The translations under genes and the position numbers were made by a program. Below are positions 1 to 8,476 of a stretch of 64,000 nt of DNA, piece by piece. Numbering within the stretch: the first letter of the stretch is position 1; each line of letters opens with the position of its first letter. The notes below the pieces were generated by a model. It did not search any database, was not told where the DNA came from, and was given only the letters and a program-made list of their open reading frames with translations. This stretch comes from Photobacterium sp. TLY01. GTDB lineage: Bacteria; Pseudomonadota; Gammaproteobacteria; Enterobacterales; Vibrionaceae. The stretch spans positions 124,001 through 188,000 of the forward strand of contig NZ_CP090364.1 of NCBI RefSeq assembly GCF_021432065.1, given 5' to 3'.

Positions 1-34
1 GAATCAGGGCGTCAGGGACGAGGCACAGGACGCG

Positions 35-715
35 ATGAGACGGACAGGTTTTATTCTTTTTACTTTGGTGGTCCTGTCGGTGTTGGTCAAGCTGGGAATG
101 TGGCAGATCTCACGGGGACAGGAAAAAGAAACGCTGACAGCCGCATTGAAGCTCAGGGGAGAGCAGACCTTCTACAGTGTCGCCAGTCTGCCGGATGACC
201 CTTTGTGGTACCGGGTCAGGCTCAGTGGAGAGTATGACCACAGCAAAGCTGTTTTACTGGATAACCAGCTGGATCGCGGCCGCCCGGGTTATCACTTGTT
301 TTACCCGTTCCGGACCGAAAACGGCGCCTGGGTACTGGTGAACTTAGGTTGGTTGCCCGCCCCGCAATACCGGGATGAGTTACCTGTGCTGCCCGAATTT
401 CACGGTCAGGTCATGCTGACGGGCATGATAGCGTCGCCGACGCAGCTTCCTGAGCTGAGCGAAACCGGGACAGAAAGCGGCTGGCCCAGGCGGGTGCAAA
501 ACATCAAACCAGACGAACTGGCTGCGGCAACAGGATTGCCCTTGCCTGACTGGGTGATACAGATTGACCCGGATGACCCGCTGGCGTTGAAGCAGAACTG
601 GCAGGCTGTCGTGATGGGGCCTGAAAAGCATTATGCCTATGCCGTGCAGTGGTTTTTGCTGGCGCTGGCGGTCGCCGGACTGGCCTGGTGGTGGCTGAAG
701 CGCAGTACGCATTGA
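35..715 (+). CDS. SURF1 family cytochrome c oxidase assembly protein
   Basis: Inner-membrane assembly factor of the SURF1 family, which helps place heme a in subunit I of cytochrome c oxidase. The 226-residue protein has the family layout: an N-terminal membrane helix (about residues 5-22), a periplasmic domain with the conserved LLDNQLDRGRPGYHL and VNLGWLPAP stretches, and a C-terminal helix (about 203-220) ending in a basic tail. An AGGA lies just upstream of the ATG. The frame stays open to the window edge, so an upstream start cannot be excluded, but this ATG sits directly before the first helix as in the family. It is followed at 16 bases by the next gene of the heme a/oxidase assembly cluster, probably in one operon. 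Confidence 0.9.
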   Translation: MRRTGFILFTLVVLSVLVKLGMWQISRGQEKETLTAALKLRGEQTFYSVASLPDDPLWYRVRLSGEYDHSKAVLLDNQLDRGRPGYHLFYPFRTENGAWVLVNLGWLPAPQYRDELPVLPEFHGQVMLTGMIASPTQLPELSETGTESGWPRRVQNIKPDELAAATGLPLPDWVIQIDPDDPLALKQNWQAVVMGPEKHYAYAVQWFLLALAVAGLAWWWLKRSTH

Positions 716-731
716 TAAACAGGAGTCAGGG

Positions 732-1280
732 ATGAGAAAACACATCAATTTAGTGCTGTTGTTACTCTTGTTTGTGCTGCCTGTGGTGGTGGCCAAACTG
801 GTGCTGGACAACCACTGGTATCAGGGGGGAGCCATCAATCGGGGACAGTTGCTGGATGAGCCTGTGGTCACCGACTGGCTGGGGATGCGTGGCAAATGGC
901 AACTGGTCTATCTGCTGCCCGAAGCATGTGATGCCCGTTGTCAGGGAGCCTTGTTTAATTTGCGTCAGGTGCCTCAGGCCATGGGCGCCGAGCAGGAGCG
1001 GATTGTCAGTCTGGTGCTGGTCTCAGGTCAGGGTGATACAGGCTTGCCTTCGGCAGAGCAGGTGCAGGCCGGCGGCAGTACAGTACTGGCCGCACCGGAT
1101 CTTGTCCTTGCTCAGATCCGTGCATTGGAATTCGGTGCCCAGGCCATTTATATCTCAGATCCGCAGGGCAATGTCATGCTGGCTTATCCTCTGGTGGAAG
1201 GCCAGACCCAGGTCCTGGCTCAGGGGAAAGACATGCTGAGGGATCTCAAACGTTTACTGAAAGTTTCCAAAATAGGCTGA
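732..1280 (+). CDS. SCO-like membrane-anchored protein of the cytochrome oxidase cluster
   Basis: A 182-residue protein with one N-terminal membrane helix (residues 7-24) and a periplasmic part that looks thioredoxin-like. It carries a CxxxC pair (CDARC) after a MRGKWQLVYL strand, the place where SCO copper chaperones hold their copper-binding cysteines. The downstream histidine that completes the SCO copper site is not visible, so copper delivery is uncertain; thiol reduction of the CuA site is another possibility. Its place between SURF1 and ctaA is usual for a poorly described protein of oxidase clusters in marine gammaproteobacteria. A GGAG-like site (aggagtcaggg) precedes the ATG. Confidence 0.75.
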   Translation: MRKHINLVLLLLLFVLPVVVAKLVLDNHWYQGGAINRGQLLDEPVVTDWLGMRGKWQLVYLLPEACDARCQGALFNLRQVPQAMGAEQERIVSLVLVSGQGDTGLPSAEQVQAGGSTVLAAPDLVLAQIRALEFGAQAIYISDPQGNVMLAYPLVEGQTQVLAQGKDMLRDLKRLLKVSKIG

Positions 1281-1311
1281 TGCTGCAAACCGCATGCGCT
1301 AAGGAGTGGCG

Positions 1312-2466
1312 ATGTTCTCAATGGCTTCTTCCCGTTCCCGGCAGACCGACCGGCGCTTTACCTGGCTGGTTGGACTGACGCTCTTATTATCCGTTGCTGT
1401 CATCGCCCTGGGAGCCTATACCCGGCTGACAGAAGCCGGGCTGGGTTGTCCGGACTGGCCCGGATGCTATGGTTTCATGACCGTCCCCAAAACGGACGCG
1501 CAGCATGCACTGGCCCAGCAGGCGTTTCCGGATCACCCGGTAGAAGTGCATAAGGCCTGGAATGAAATGCTCCACCGCTATATGGCCGGTGCGCTCGGGC
1601 TGCTGATTGTGGCCCTGAATGTGGTGGCCCGTCGCCGTGATGACAGGCCGCACCGCTTACCTCTGGTGCTGCTGGCGCTTGTGGTGTTCCAGGCGCTGCT
1701 GGGGATGTGGACTGTCACCATGTCGCTCAAGCCGGTGATCGTAATGGGCCACCTGCTGGGCGGTTTTACTACGGCCAGCCTGTTGCTGGTGCTCTGGTTG
1801 CGGATGTTGGCGAGAGACAGAGAACGGCCAGCGCCAGCGGTTGCCTCATCGCCTCAGTTGCTCAGGGTCAGGCGCTTAGCCGTGGCCGGACTGATCGTGG
1901 TGGCGGTGCAGATTGCACTGGGCGGCTGGACCGCAGCCAACTATGCTGCGGTGGTGTGTACTCAGCTGCCTGTCTGTGAAGTGGATTGGGTGAGCAAATT
2001 CGATATCAGGGCGTTTGAACCCTGGCAGCCGGGTTTTCAGACCTATCAGTATGGTGTGCTGAATTTTGACCAGCGGGTCTCAATTCATGCCGCGCACCGC
2101 ATCGGCGCTATGCTGACAACCCTGGTGATCCTGCTACTGATCTGGCGGCTGTGGCAGATCGGCTGGCGACGCTACGCTGCAGTGATATTGGCACTGCTCT
2201 CGGTGCAGATCGCCCTGGGGGTGACGAATGTACTGGCCAGCCTGCCACTGCCCGTGGCTGTGGCTCATAATCTGGGGGGATTGAGTTTACTGCTCAGCGT
2301 ACTGGCGGCGAACTGGGCGTTGTTTACGGCTCCCTCCGCAGCCATGATCCGTCGGGCTGCACGGATTACGCGAGTGAAAACCGTCCGCCATGCCCTGATT
2401 CAGGCGCAGGCAGACACACAGGGAAGGCAAACGCATTTTGGCCGGATGACACCCAAGTCAGGCTAA
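1312..2466 (+). CDS. ctaA: Heme A synthase, COX15/CtaA family
   Basis: Converts heme O to heme A by oxidising a methyl group to a formyl, for the aa3-type oxidase. The 384-residue, eight-helix protein shows the paired repeat architecture, with heme-ligand histidines in HRYMAG, GHLLGG, HAAHRIG and HNLGG, and cysteine pairs in CPDWPGC and CTQLPVC. A GTG six bases upstream (1306) is also in frame but overlaps the AAGGAG ribosome-binding site, whose spacing of 5 bases favours the ATG at 1312. The C-terminal tail after the last helix is basic and somewhat long. The gene precedes cyoE, which supplies its substrate, by 18 bases. Confidence 0.93.
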   Translation: MFSMASSRSRQTDRRFTWLVGLTLLLSVAVIALGAYTRLTEAGLGCPDWPGCYGFMTVPKTDAQHALAQQAFPDHPVEVHKAWNEMLHRYMAGALGLLIVALNVVARRRDDRPHRLPLVLLALVVFQALLGMWTVTMSLKPVIVMGHLLGGFTTASLLLVLWLRMLARDRERPAPAVASSPQLLRVRRLAVAGLIVVAVQIALGGWTAANYAAVVCTQLPVCEVDWVSKFDIRAFEPWQPGFQTYQYGVLNFDQRVSIHAAHRIGAMLTTLVILLLIWRLWQIGWRRYAAVILALLSVQIALGVTNVLASLPLPVAVAHNLGGLSLLLSVLAANWALFTAPSAAMIRRAARITRVKTVRHALIQAQADTQGRQTHFGRMTPKSG

Positions 2467-2484
2467 GTCAGGGAGGGAAGCGAC

Positions 2485-3411
2485 ATGGCTAAATTACAGT
2501 CACTGGAAGCACGGCAGATAGCGTATTCAGGCCGCGGCTGGCGACAGCTGGGGCGCGATTATCTGATGATGACTAAACCCAAAGTCGTGGCCATGCTGCT
2601 GCTGACGGCGCTGGTGGGCATGTGTCTGGCAGTCCCGGGGATCCCTCCGATAAAAGCCGTGGTGTTGGGGTTACTGGGAATCGGCTTGCAGTCCGCGTCT
2701 GCCGCGGCCTTTAATCATGTGCTCGACCGGCAATTGGATGCCCAAATGGCCCGCACCCATCACAGGCCTCTGGCGCGCGGGCGGGTACCGACTGTGAACG
2801 CAGTGATTTTCGCTACTGTGCTGATGATTGTGGGTTTTGCTCTGTTGTGGCAGCTGAACCCGCTGACGGCCTGGCTGACGCTGGCCAGTCTGGTCGGTTA
2901 TGCGCTGGTTTACACGGTGTGGCTCAAGCATGCCACGCCACAGAATATCGTGATCGGTGGTCTGGCCGGCGCCGCGCCGCCTTTGCTCGGCTGGGCCGCT
3001 GTGACCGGCCAGTTTGATCCGCATGCCCTGTTACTGGTGATGCTGGTCTTTGCCTGGACACCGCCACATTTCTGGGCGCTGGCGATACATCGCCGCGATG
3101 ATTATGCCAAGGCCGACATTCCCATGTTGCCGGTGACGCACGGCATTGCCTTTACCAAAACCATGGTTCTGCTTTATACCCTGATTCTGACGCTGATCGG
3201 CCTGTTGCCCTGGCTGACAGGTATGAGCGGGGCGCTGTATCTGGCGGGCAGCCTGGCGCTGAATCTGGGCTTTGTCGGTTATGCGGTGAAGCTTAAGTTT
3301 GCCGATGAACCTGGCCATGCCTGGGCGACCTTCAAGTTTTCAATCTGGCACCTGCTGGGGCTGTTTGTCGTGCTGCTGGCTGACCACTGGCTGGGCATAT
3401 TGCTGGCCTGA
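2485..3411 (+). CDS. cyoE: Protoheme IX farnesyltransferase (heme O synthase)
   Basis: UbiA-family membrane prenyltransferase that attaches a farnesyl group to heme B, giving heme O. At 308 residues it has the usual length, with about nine membrane helices. The first aspartate-rich loop is [20 protein letters not shown], the second is [16 protein letters not shown]; both bind the prenyl diphosphate through magnesium. It lies directly after ctaA, so the two heme a steps are co-transcribed. This copy is named ctaB or COX10 in oxidase clusters; a second copy in a cyo operon elsewhere is possible. Confidence 0.94.
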   Translation: MAKLQSLEARQIAYSGRGWRQLGRDYLMMTKPKVVAMLLLTALVGMCLAVPGIPPIKAVVLGLLGIGLQSASAAAFNHVLDRQLDAQMARTHHRPLARGRVPTVNAVIFATVLMIVGFALLWQLNPLTAWLTLASLVGYALVYTVWLKHATPQNIVIGGLAGAAPPLLGWAAVTGQFDPHALLLVMLVFAWTPPHFWALAIHRRDDYAKADIPMLPVTHGIAFTKTMVLLYTLILTLIGLLPWLTGMSGALYLAGSLALNLGFVGYAVKLKFADEPGHAWATFKFSIWHLLGLFVVLLADHWLGILLA

Positions 3412-3499
3412 CACCGGCAGATGCATGTGAACAGCTGGCAGTCACGGAGCCTGCTGTTACACTGTGCGGCTTAAGCGTGTGAATCATAAGGTTGAAACT

Positions 3500-4849
3500 G
3501 TGCTGGCCGCATTAAAAGATATCTCCCTCCACCGCCAGGTCTTTGCCCTGGCGCTTCCTATGGTGCTGTCCAATATCACTGTCCCTTTGCTGGGGCTGGT
3601 GGACGCGGCTGTGATCGGCCATCTTGAGCATGCCTGGTATCTGGGGGGCGTGGCGGTTGGCGGCACCATGATCAGCGTAACCTTCTGGCTGCTCGGCTTT
3701 CTGCGTATGGCAACCACCGGGCTGTGCGCGCAGGCTTACGGCGCTAGTAATCGATCTTCGCAGGCGACTGTACTCCTGCAGGGCATCGCGCTGGCTTGGG
3801 GGCTGGCGGCGCTGCTGATCCTCAGCCATGGCCTGATCGCGGATGCGGTGTTTTCTGTCAGCGATGCCAGTGACGCTGTGAAAACTTACGCAGATCAATA
3901 TTACTCGATTCGTATCTGGGGGGCGCCGGCGGCCCTGGCCAATTTTGTCATTATGGGCTGGCTGCTGGGCAGTCAGAATGCCCGGCTGCCCATGTGGCTG
4001 CTGATCATCACCAACAGCATCAATATCCTGCTCGATGTCCTGTTTGTGCTGGGGCTGGGCTGGCAGGTGGCCGGTGCGGCCGCCGCCTCTGTGATCGCCG
4101 AATACAGCGGCATGATACTGGGTCTGTATTTTGTGGCCTGCCAGTGGAAAAGACTGAATCTGCCGCCCTGGCGAGACCAGCTTAGCCAGGTCGGGCAGGG
4201 CATGGGGCGCTTGTTGCGCCTGAATCGGGATATTTTCCTGCGCAGCTTATGCCTGCAGCTGGCGTTCAGCTTTATGACGTTTCAGGGCGCCAGCTTGGGG
4301 GATAACGTGGTGGCTGCCAATGCGGTGTTGATGAGTTTCCTGATGCTGGTGTCCTATGGGATGGACGGCTTTGCCTATGCCATGGAAGCCATGGTGGGCA
4401 AAGCCATCGGTGCCAGAAACCGTGAAGCCCTGAGCCGGACGCTGATCAGCACCACGTTCTGGAGTGTGGTGATTGCTGTGCTGATGACGCTGGCCTTTGC
4501 GCTGTTCGGCGATGCGATTATCGCTCTGATCTCGGATATCCCAGCCGTGCAGCGCGAAGTAAGTCGTTATCTGCCCTGGCTGGCGGCTGTGCCTCTGGTG
4601 GCGATGTGGTGTTTTCTGCTGGATGGCATTTTTATCGGCGCGACCCGGGGCAGAGAAATGCGCAACAGCATGTTTATCGCAACCTGCTGTTTTTTCCTGA
4701 TATGGCTGCTGTTGAGTCCGTTTGGCAATCATGCGCTATGGGCGGCAATGTTAGGTTTTCTGGCCATCCGAGGACTTTCGTTAGCGGCTATTTTTGCGTA
4801 TCAATGGCAAAAAAATATTTTTCTTGAAGAGGCCTGTTCTAACAAATAG
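3500..4849 (+). CDS. dinF: MATE family efflux transporter, DinF type
   Basis: A multidrug and toxic compound extrusion transporter with about twelve membrane helices, predicted to export cationic or oxidised compounds by sodium or proton antiport. The N-terminal FALALPMVLSNITVPLLGLVD segment and the LRMATTGLCAQAYG loop match the DinF branch. The reading frame opens at a GTG at 3464, but the GTG at 3500 has AAGG eight bases upstream and gives a family-like start at 449 residues; the choice is inferred. Unlike E. coli dinF it is not beside lexA, and no LexA site was seen upstream, so SOS control is not supported. Confidence 0.85.
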   Translation: MLAALKDISLHRQVFALALPMVLSNITVPLLGLVDAAVIGHLEHAWYLGGVAVGGTMISVTFWLLGFLRMATTGLCAQAYGASNRSSQATVLLQGIALAWGLAALLILSHGLIADAVFSVSDASDAVKTYADQYYSIRIWGAPAALANFVIMGWLLGSQNARLPMWLLIITNSINILLDVLFVLGLGWQVAGAAAASVIAEYSGMILGLYFVACQWKRLNLPPWRDQLSQVGQGMGRLLRLNRDIFLRSLCLQLAFSFMTFQGASLGDNVVAANAVLMSFLMLVSYGMDGFAYAMEAMVGKAIGARNREALSRTLISTTFWSVVIAVLMTLAFALFGDAIIALISDIPAVQREVSRYLPWLAAVPLVAMWCFLLDGIFIGATRGREMRNSMFIATCCFFLIWLLLSPFGNHALWAAMLGFLAIRGLSLAAIFAYQWQKNIFLEEACSNK

Positions 4850-4957
4850 TTATCATATTTTATGCTGTTCAATAAGCTTGTGTGGGCGAATAACTCTACC
4901 CTTTCCTATTGATAGTGTTTAAAATATGACCTGTTTTTGGAGTTGAGCAGGTTGAAA

Positions 4958-5350
4958 ATGAAACAAAAAATCGGTGTTTTTTTATTGCTTTTTATGGGTT
5001 TAGGATGGTGTTTTAATGCTAGTGCAGTGGCTCCGGGCGCCAAAGTTCGGGTGACAGCAACGGCGTATAATTCCGTACCCGCCCAGACCGACAGCAGCCC
5101 TTCGATTGCTGCCTGGGGAGACAGACTAAAGCCGGGAATGAAGGCAATCGCAGTATCTCGAGACCTTTTGAAAATGGGCCTCAAACACGGCTCTAAAGTG
5201 AAAATCTCAGGCCTGCCTGGTGAGTATGTGGTGCTGGATAAGATGCATCACCGCTGGTCAAAGAAAATTGATATTTACATGGGCCGGGATGTCCGGGCCG
5301 CGAAAAACTGGGGCCGACGCGCTGTGACCATCACAGTACTAAAAGCCTGA
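4958..5350 (+). CDS. Secreted 3D-domain protein
   Basis: A 130-residue protein with a signal peptide (residues 1 to about 22, ending near NASA) and a mature domain of the 3D type, a double-psi barrel related to the C-terminal part of MltA. The aspartates sit in AWGDRL, VVLDKMH and KIDIYMG. Such domains occur in peptidoglycan-active lytic enzymes, but here the domain stands alone, so an enzymatic role is not established. The ATG at 4958 has an AGG six bases upstream and begins the signal peptide; an in-frame TTG at 4937 would spoil it. The preceding 80 bases are AT-rich and probably hold the promoter. A strong terminator follows. Confidence 0.8.
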   Translation: MKQKIGVFLLLFMGLGWCFNASAVAPGAKVRVTATAYNSVPAQTDSSPSIAAWGDRLKPGMKAIAVSRDLLKMGLKHGSKVKISGLPGEYVVLDKMHHRWSKKIDIYMGRDVRAAKNWGRRAVTITVLKA

Positions 5351-5426
5351 TACTGCACAATACCTAGCCGAATAATCGCACGAAAGCCTGATTATCCTGA
5401 TAGGCATTAAGCAAAAGACAAGAATG

Positions 5427-5453
5427 AAAAAAGCCGCGAAAGCGGCTTTTTTT
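5427..5453. terminator. Bidirectional Rho-independent terminator
   Basis: A hairpin AAAAAAGCCGC-GAAA-GCGGCTTTTTTT between the convergent 3D-domain gene and nfuA. The flanking A and T tracts let it work on both strands. Confidence 0.9.
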
Positions 5454-5530
5454 ATGGGCTTGGTTCCGGTGCGGCTGTAGGGACAGTAAGGACTGGGTGC
5501 TCGCGCCGGGACACAGCAAGCTTGTGCTGA

Positions 5531-6115
5531 TCAGTAGTAGGAATGATCGCCGCGGGCGTGCTCAGTTACATCACGAACCCCTTTCAGCTCACCTTCAAAT
5601 TCGGCCAGCAATTGCTTTTCAATCCCTTCTTTGAGGGTCACATCCACCATAGAACAGCCGTTACAGCCACCGCCGAACTGCAGAATCGCGATACCATCTT
5701 CCGTGATTTCAGACAGGGATACATGACCGCCGTGACCGGCCAGCTGAGGGTTAACCTGGGTCTGAATCATGTAATCCACGCGCTCCATCAGTGGTGCATC
5801 GTCAGACACTTTACGGACTTTGGCGTTCGGGGCTTTCAGTGTCAGCTGTGAACCCATTTTGTCGGTAACAAAATCAATCTCAGCGTCGGCCAGGAAGGGC
5901 AGGCTCAGCTCATCAATATAAGCAGAGAACAGACCGAGTTGAATCTCGGTGTCACTGGCTTCTACGGCTTCCGGCGGGCAATAAGACACGCCGCACTCAG
6001 CATTGGGGGTACCCGGGTTAACCACGAAGACACGGATGTTAGTGCCTTCCGGCTGCTGGGCCAGCAGCTTAACGAAATGCTGCTGTGCATTTTCTGAAAT
6101 AGTAATCATAGACAC
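5531..6115 (-). CDS. nfuA: Fe/S biogenesis protein NfuA
   Basis: Carries a 4Fe-4S cluster on a dimer and delivers it to client proteins, especially under oxidative or iron stress. The N-terminal part (1 to about 100) is a degenerate A-type carrier domain; the C-terminal Nfu domain has the CxxC ligand pair in [17 protein letters not shown]. The end GDHSYY is typical of the vibrio proteins. The start at 6115 is a GTG giving MSMITI, which lines up with the MS-ITI start of relatives; an ATG two codons later is the alternative. It is adjacent to a comF-type gene (gntX), as in E. coli. Confidence 0.95.
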   Translation of the reverse strand: MSMITISENAQQHFVKLLAQQPEGTNIRVFVVNPGTPNAECGVSYCPPEAVEASDTEIQLGLFSAYIDELSLPFLADAEIDFVTDKMGSQLTLKAPNAKVRKVSDDAPLMERVDYMIQTQVNPQLAGHGGHVSLSEITEDGIAILQFGGGCNGCSMVDVTLKEGIEKQLLAEFEGELKGVRDVTEHARGDHSYY

Positions 6116-6227
6116 GACGTAATACCTGACTTAGTAAGCGTTAAACCTATTCTACTCTTTGGCGGAAGAACTCGCACCCCTGAATCTTGTGTGGTTTTTT
6201 TGAACAGTTCAAACGAGCCGTCACCGG

Positions 6228-6935
6228 TCAGCGATCATGGGGTGTAAAGGCCAGACAGTAGACATCAATCCGGGCGACCTGCTGCTTCCTGAGCAGCTGA
6301 GACAACACAGAGACGGTACTGCCGGTGGTCACCACATCATCAACGATGGCGACGTGATCCGGCCACACCCTGTTGTTATTAAGTATAAATGCCTGCCGGA
6401 GATTCTGCAGGCGGGCTTTTCTTGAGAGCTGATGCTGCGGCCGGGCCCATTGGGTCCGGTGCAGCACCCGGTGATCGCTCTCGCTCCCTGTGATCTCTGC
6501 CAGGGCGTCCGCCAACAGCGCACTTTGATTAAATCCGCGGATCAGCCGGCGCCAGGGATGCAGCGGTACAGGCAGCAGCAGCGGAGCCGGCTCAGTGATT
6601 TGCTCGGCTAATAAACCGGCCAGTGGCTGGCGGAGCCAGAACTTCCCCTGAAACTTGTATTGCTGAACCAGCCGATTGAGCGGAAAGCCATATTCCCCGA
6701 GGCGCACCAGCCGATCCCAGGGCGGCGGCTGGCGCAGACAGTAGCCGCAATGGCTGACGGATTCCAGTGTGGTGGCGCCGCAGCGCCGGCAATAAGGCGG
6801 CGTAGGCAGGCTGGTCAGACAGTGGTGACACCAGTAGTGATCACTGTCACGCAGCGGTAAACGGCACAAGGCACATCGCTGGTTTGGCCAACGAAAGATT
6901 GATCTTACAGCCACAGGGGATAACATCCTTGCCAT
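6228..6935 (-). CDS. ComF/GntX family phosphoribosyltransferase-like protein
   Basis: A ComF family protein with an N-terminal zinc-ribbon region holding several cysteine pairs (CALC, CHHC, CRRC, CGYC) and a C-terminal phosphoribosyltransferase-like fold with the PRPP-loop signature VAIVDDVVTTGSTV. In naturally competent bacteria ComF is needed for uptake of transforming DNA; the E. coli relative GntX (YhgH) is linked to use of extracellular DNA. The open frame extends to an ATG at 6962 that would overlap the start of bioH on the other strand; ATGs at 6935 and 6926 fit better with relatives, which start just before the first zinc ribbon. The exact start is unsure. Confidence 0.88.
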   Translation of the reverse strand: MARMLSPVAVRSIFRWPNQRCALCRLPLRDSDHYWCHHCLTSLPTPPYCRRCGATTLESVSHCGYCLRQPPPWDRLVRLGEYGFPLNRLVQQYKFQGKFWLRQPLAGLLAEQITEPAPLLLPVPLHPWRRLIRGFNQSALLADALAEITGSESDHRVLHRTQWARPQHQLSRKARLQNLRQAFILNNNRVWPDHVAIVDDVVTTGSTVSVLSQLLRKQQVARIDVYCLAFTPHDR

Positions 6936-6960
6936 CCGGTTTGAAGTGAAGGAAGTGTAC

Positions 6961-7785
6961 ATGACGGCATCTGTCTACTGGCAAGCATTTGGTCAGGACC
7001 CGGCTCAGGGTTCCGATCTGGTTCTCATTCATGGCTGGGGCATGAATGGTGCCGTCTGGCAGCATCTGGTGCCACATCTGGAAGCGCAATACCGGGTGCA
7101 TGTCGTTGACATGCCGGGCTATGGTTACAGCGCCGGTGTCGGAGCGCAGTCGGTCGAAGCCATGGCGCAAGCCTTGCTGGCTGACGCGCCGGAGCAAGCG
7201 ATCTGGCTGGGCTGGTCGCTGGGTGGACTGGTGGCCAAGCAGGCGGCGCTGCAGGCGCCCGATCGGGTCAGCAAGTTGATCACTGTGGCCAGTTCGCCGC
7301 GTTTTGCCGCGATGGACAGCTGGCGCGGCATCCAGCCTCAGGTGCTGAGTGATTTCCGGCAACAGCTCAGTGACGATTTCAGCCTGACGGTGGAGCGCTT
7401 CATGGCGCTGCAGGCCATGGGCAGCCCGAGTGCACGGCAGGACATTAAGTTACTCAAGCAGGCCGTGCTGTCGCGTCCTCAGCCTTCACCGGACGCGCTG
7501 GCTGCCGGTCTGGAGATGCTGGCGGATGTGGATTTGCGTCGGCAGCTTGCTCAGATCCAACAGCCCTGGCTACGCCTGTATGGCCGGCTTGACGGGTTGG
7601 TGCCGGTAAAAGTCGCCAGCGACATGGACAAACTGGCACCGCAGTCAGAGAAAGTCGTTTTTCCGAAAGCGTCCCATGCGCCTTTCATTTCTCACCCACA
7701 GGACTTTCTGCAGGTATTACAGTCGTTTATTGACGGTAACGTTCCGGCTGCCCGGGCGACTGAAGCGACAGAAATATTAAAGTAA
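6961..7785 (+). CDS. bioH: Pimeloyl-[acyl-carrier protein] methyl ester esterase BioH
   Basis: Alpha/beta hydrolase that removes the methyl group from pimeloyl-ACP methyl ester, closing the BioC-BioH route to the biotin precursor. The 274-residue protein has the oxyanion region LIHGWGMNGAVW, the nucleophile elbow GWSLGG, an acid in YGRLDGLVP and the histidine in KASHAPFISHP. AAGGAAG sits five bases upstream of the ATG at 6961, which is preferred over an in-frame GTG at 6946. The gene is divergent from the comF-type gene with very little space between them, so the promoters must lie inside the neighbouring gene starts. Confidence 0.94.
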   Translation: MTASVYWQAFGQDPAQGSDLVLIHGWGMNGAVWQHLVPHLEAQYRVHVVDMPGYGYSAGVGAQSVEAMAQALLADAPEQAIWLGWSLGGLVAKQAALQAPDRVSKLITVASSPRFAAMDSWRGIQPQVLSDFRQQLSDDFSLTVERFMALQAMGSPSARQDIKLLKQAVLSRPQPSPDALAAGLEMLADVDLRRQLAQIQQPWLRLYGRLDGLVPVKVASDMDKLAPQSEKVVFPKASHAPFISHPQDFLQVLQSFIDGNVPAARATEATEILK

Positions 7786-7930
7786 ACGCGTGATTGGCCG
7801 ATAATCAGTATATCGCGGCAGCGATCTCTGCCCGATTTGCTGTTATTCATAAGGCGCACAATAGCCGTTGCTCGGGTGCGTCAGCGTAGAGCCAATGGCT
7901 CAAAGCGTTGCCTGTAGGAGTCGCCTGAAC

Positions 7931-8395
7931 ATGATCGTGTCGCCCCTGAATGCCGGTATCCCGACACTGGCGCCATCGGTGAATCCGATGACGGAGCAGG
8001 CTGCGCGGGATAACAAGATCCGTGACAAAGTGCGCCCGGCCAGTGCCAGTCTGCCTTCCGGCGGCGAACCTTCGCTCAAAGGCGATGACAAGCAAATGCG
8101 CCGGCCCGGCTGGGATCCCAGTGAGCACCCGGATTATGCGTCGCTGGATGCCGCCCAGCAAAAAAGCTACGGCTATCAGCAGGAATTTGAACAACTGGTG
8201 CTGGCACTGTCGGCAGACAGTTATATGAAAGATGTCAGCGAGCTGGGTTACAGCATGCATATCCGCTTGCCAAGGTCGCTACTTGAAGAACTGGCGCAGA
8301 TCAGCAAGATGGAACGCATCCGCAGCGTGATCCGCTATAAATACGCCCAGGCCACAGTACCGAATCCGCCCACTGAAATGCTGAAGATTGTCTGA
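7931..8395 (+). CDS. Conserved hypothetical protein between bioH and tex
   Basis: Function not recognised. The 154-residue product is soluble, without signal peptide or membrane helix. The first 80 residues are polar and low in structure; the C-terminal half, from YQQEFEQLVLALSADSYMKD onward, looks like helices followed by a basic RIRSVIRYKYAQA segment. The ATG at 7931 has a TAGGAG about ten bases upstream; the frame is open further back to 7868 without a good start. It is convergent with tex and shares a terminator with it. The composition matches its neighbours, so it looks resident rather than recently acquired. Confidence 0.65.
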   Translation: MIVSPLNAGIPTLAPSVNPMTEQAARDNKIRDKVRPASASLPSGGEPSLKGDDKQMRRPGWDPSEHPDYASLDAAQQKSYGYQQEFEQLVLALSADSYMKDVSELGYSMHIRLPRSLLEELAQISKMERIRSVIRYKYAQATVPNPPTEMLKIV

Positions 8396-8433
8396 GTGAT
8401 GATATTTTGAGCGAAAGGCTGTATTGAAGAGAA

Positions 8434-8457
8434 AAAGGCGGGTATCAACCCGCCTTT
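8434..8457. terminator. Bidirectional Rho-independent terminator
   Basis: Hairpin AAAGGCGGGT-ATCA-ACCCGCCTTT between the convergent hypothetical gene and tex, with A/T-rich edges on both sides. Confidence 0.85.
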
Positions 8458-8476
8458 GTCGTTCAGCTTATCGCGT

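Noticed and set aside
3500..4849. LexA control of the MATE gene as for E. coli dinF
   Set aside because: No CTGT-N8-ACAG site was seen upstream and lexA is not adjacent.
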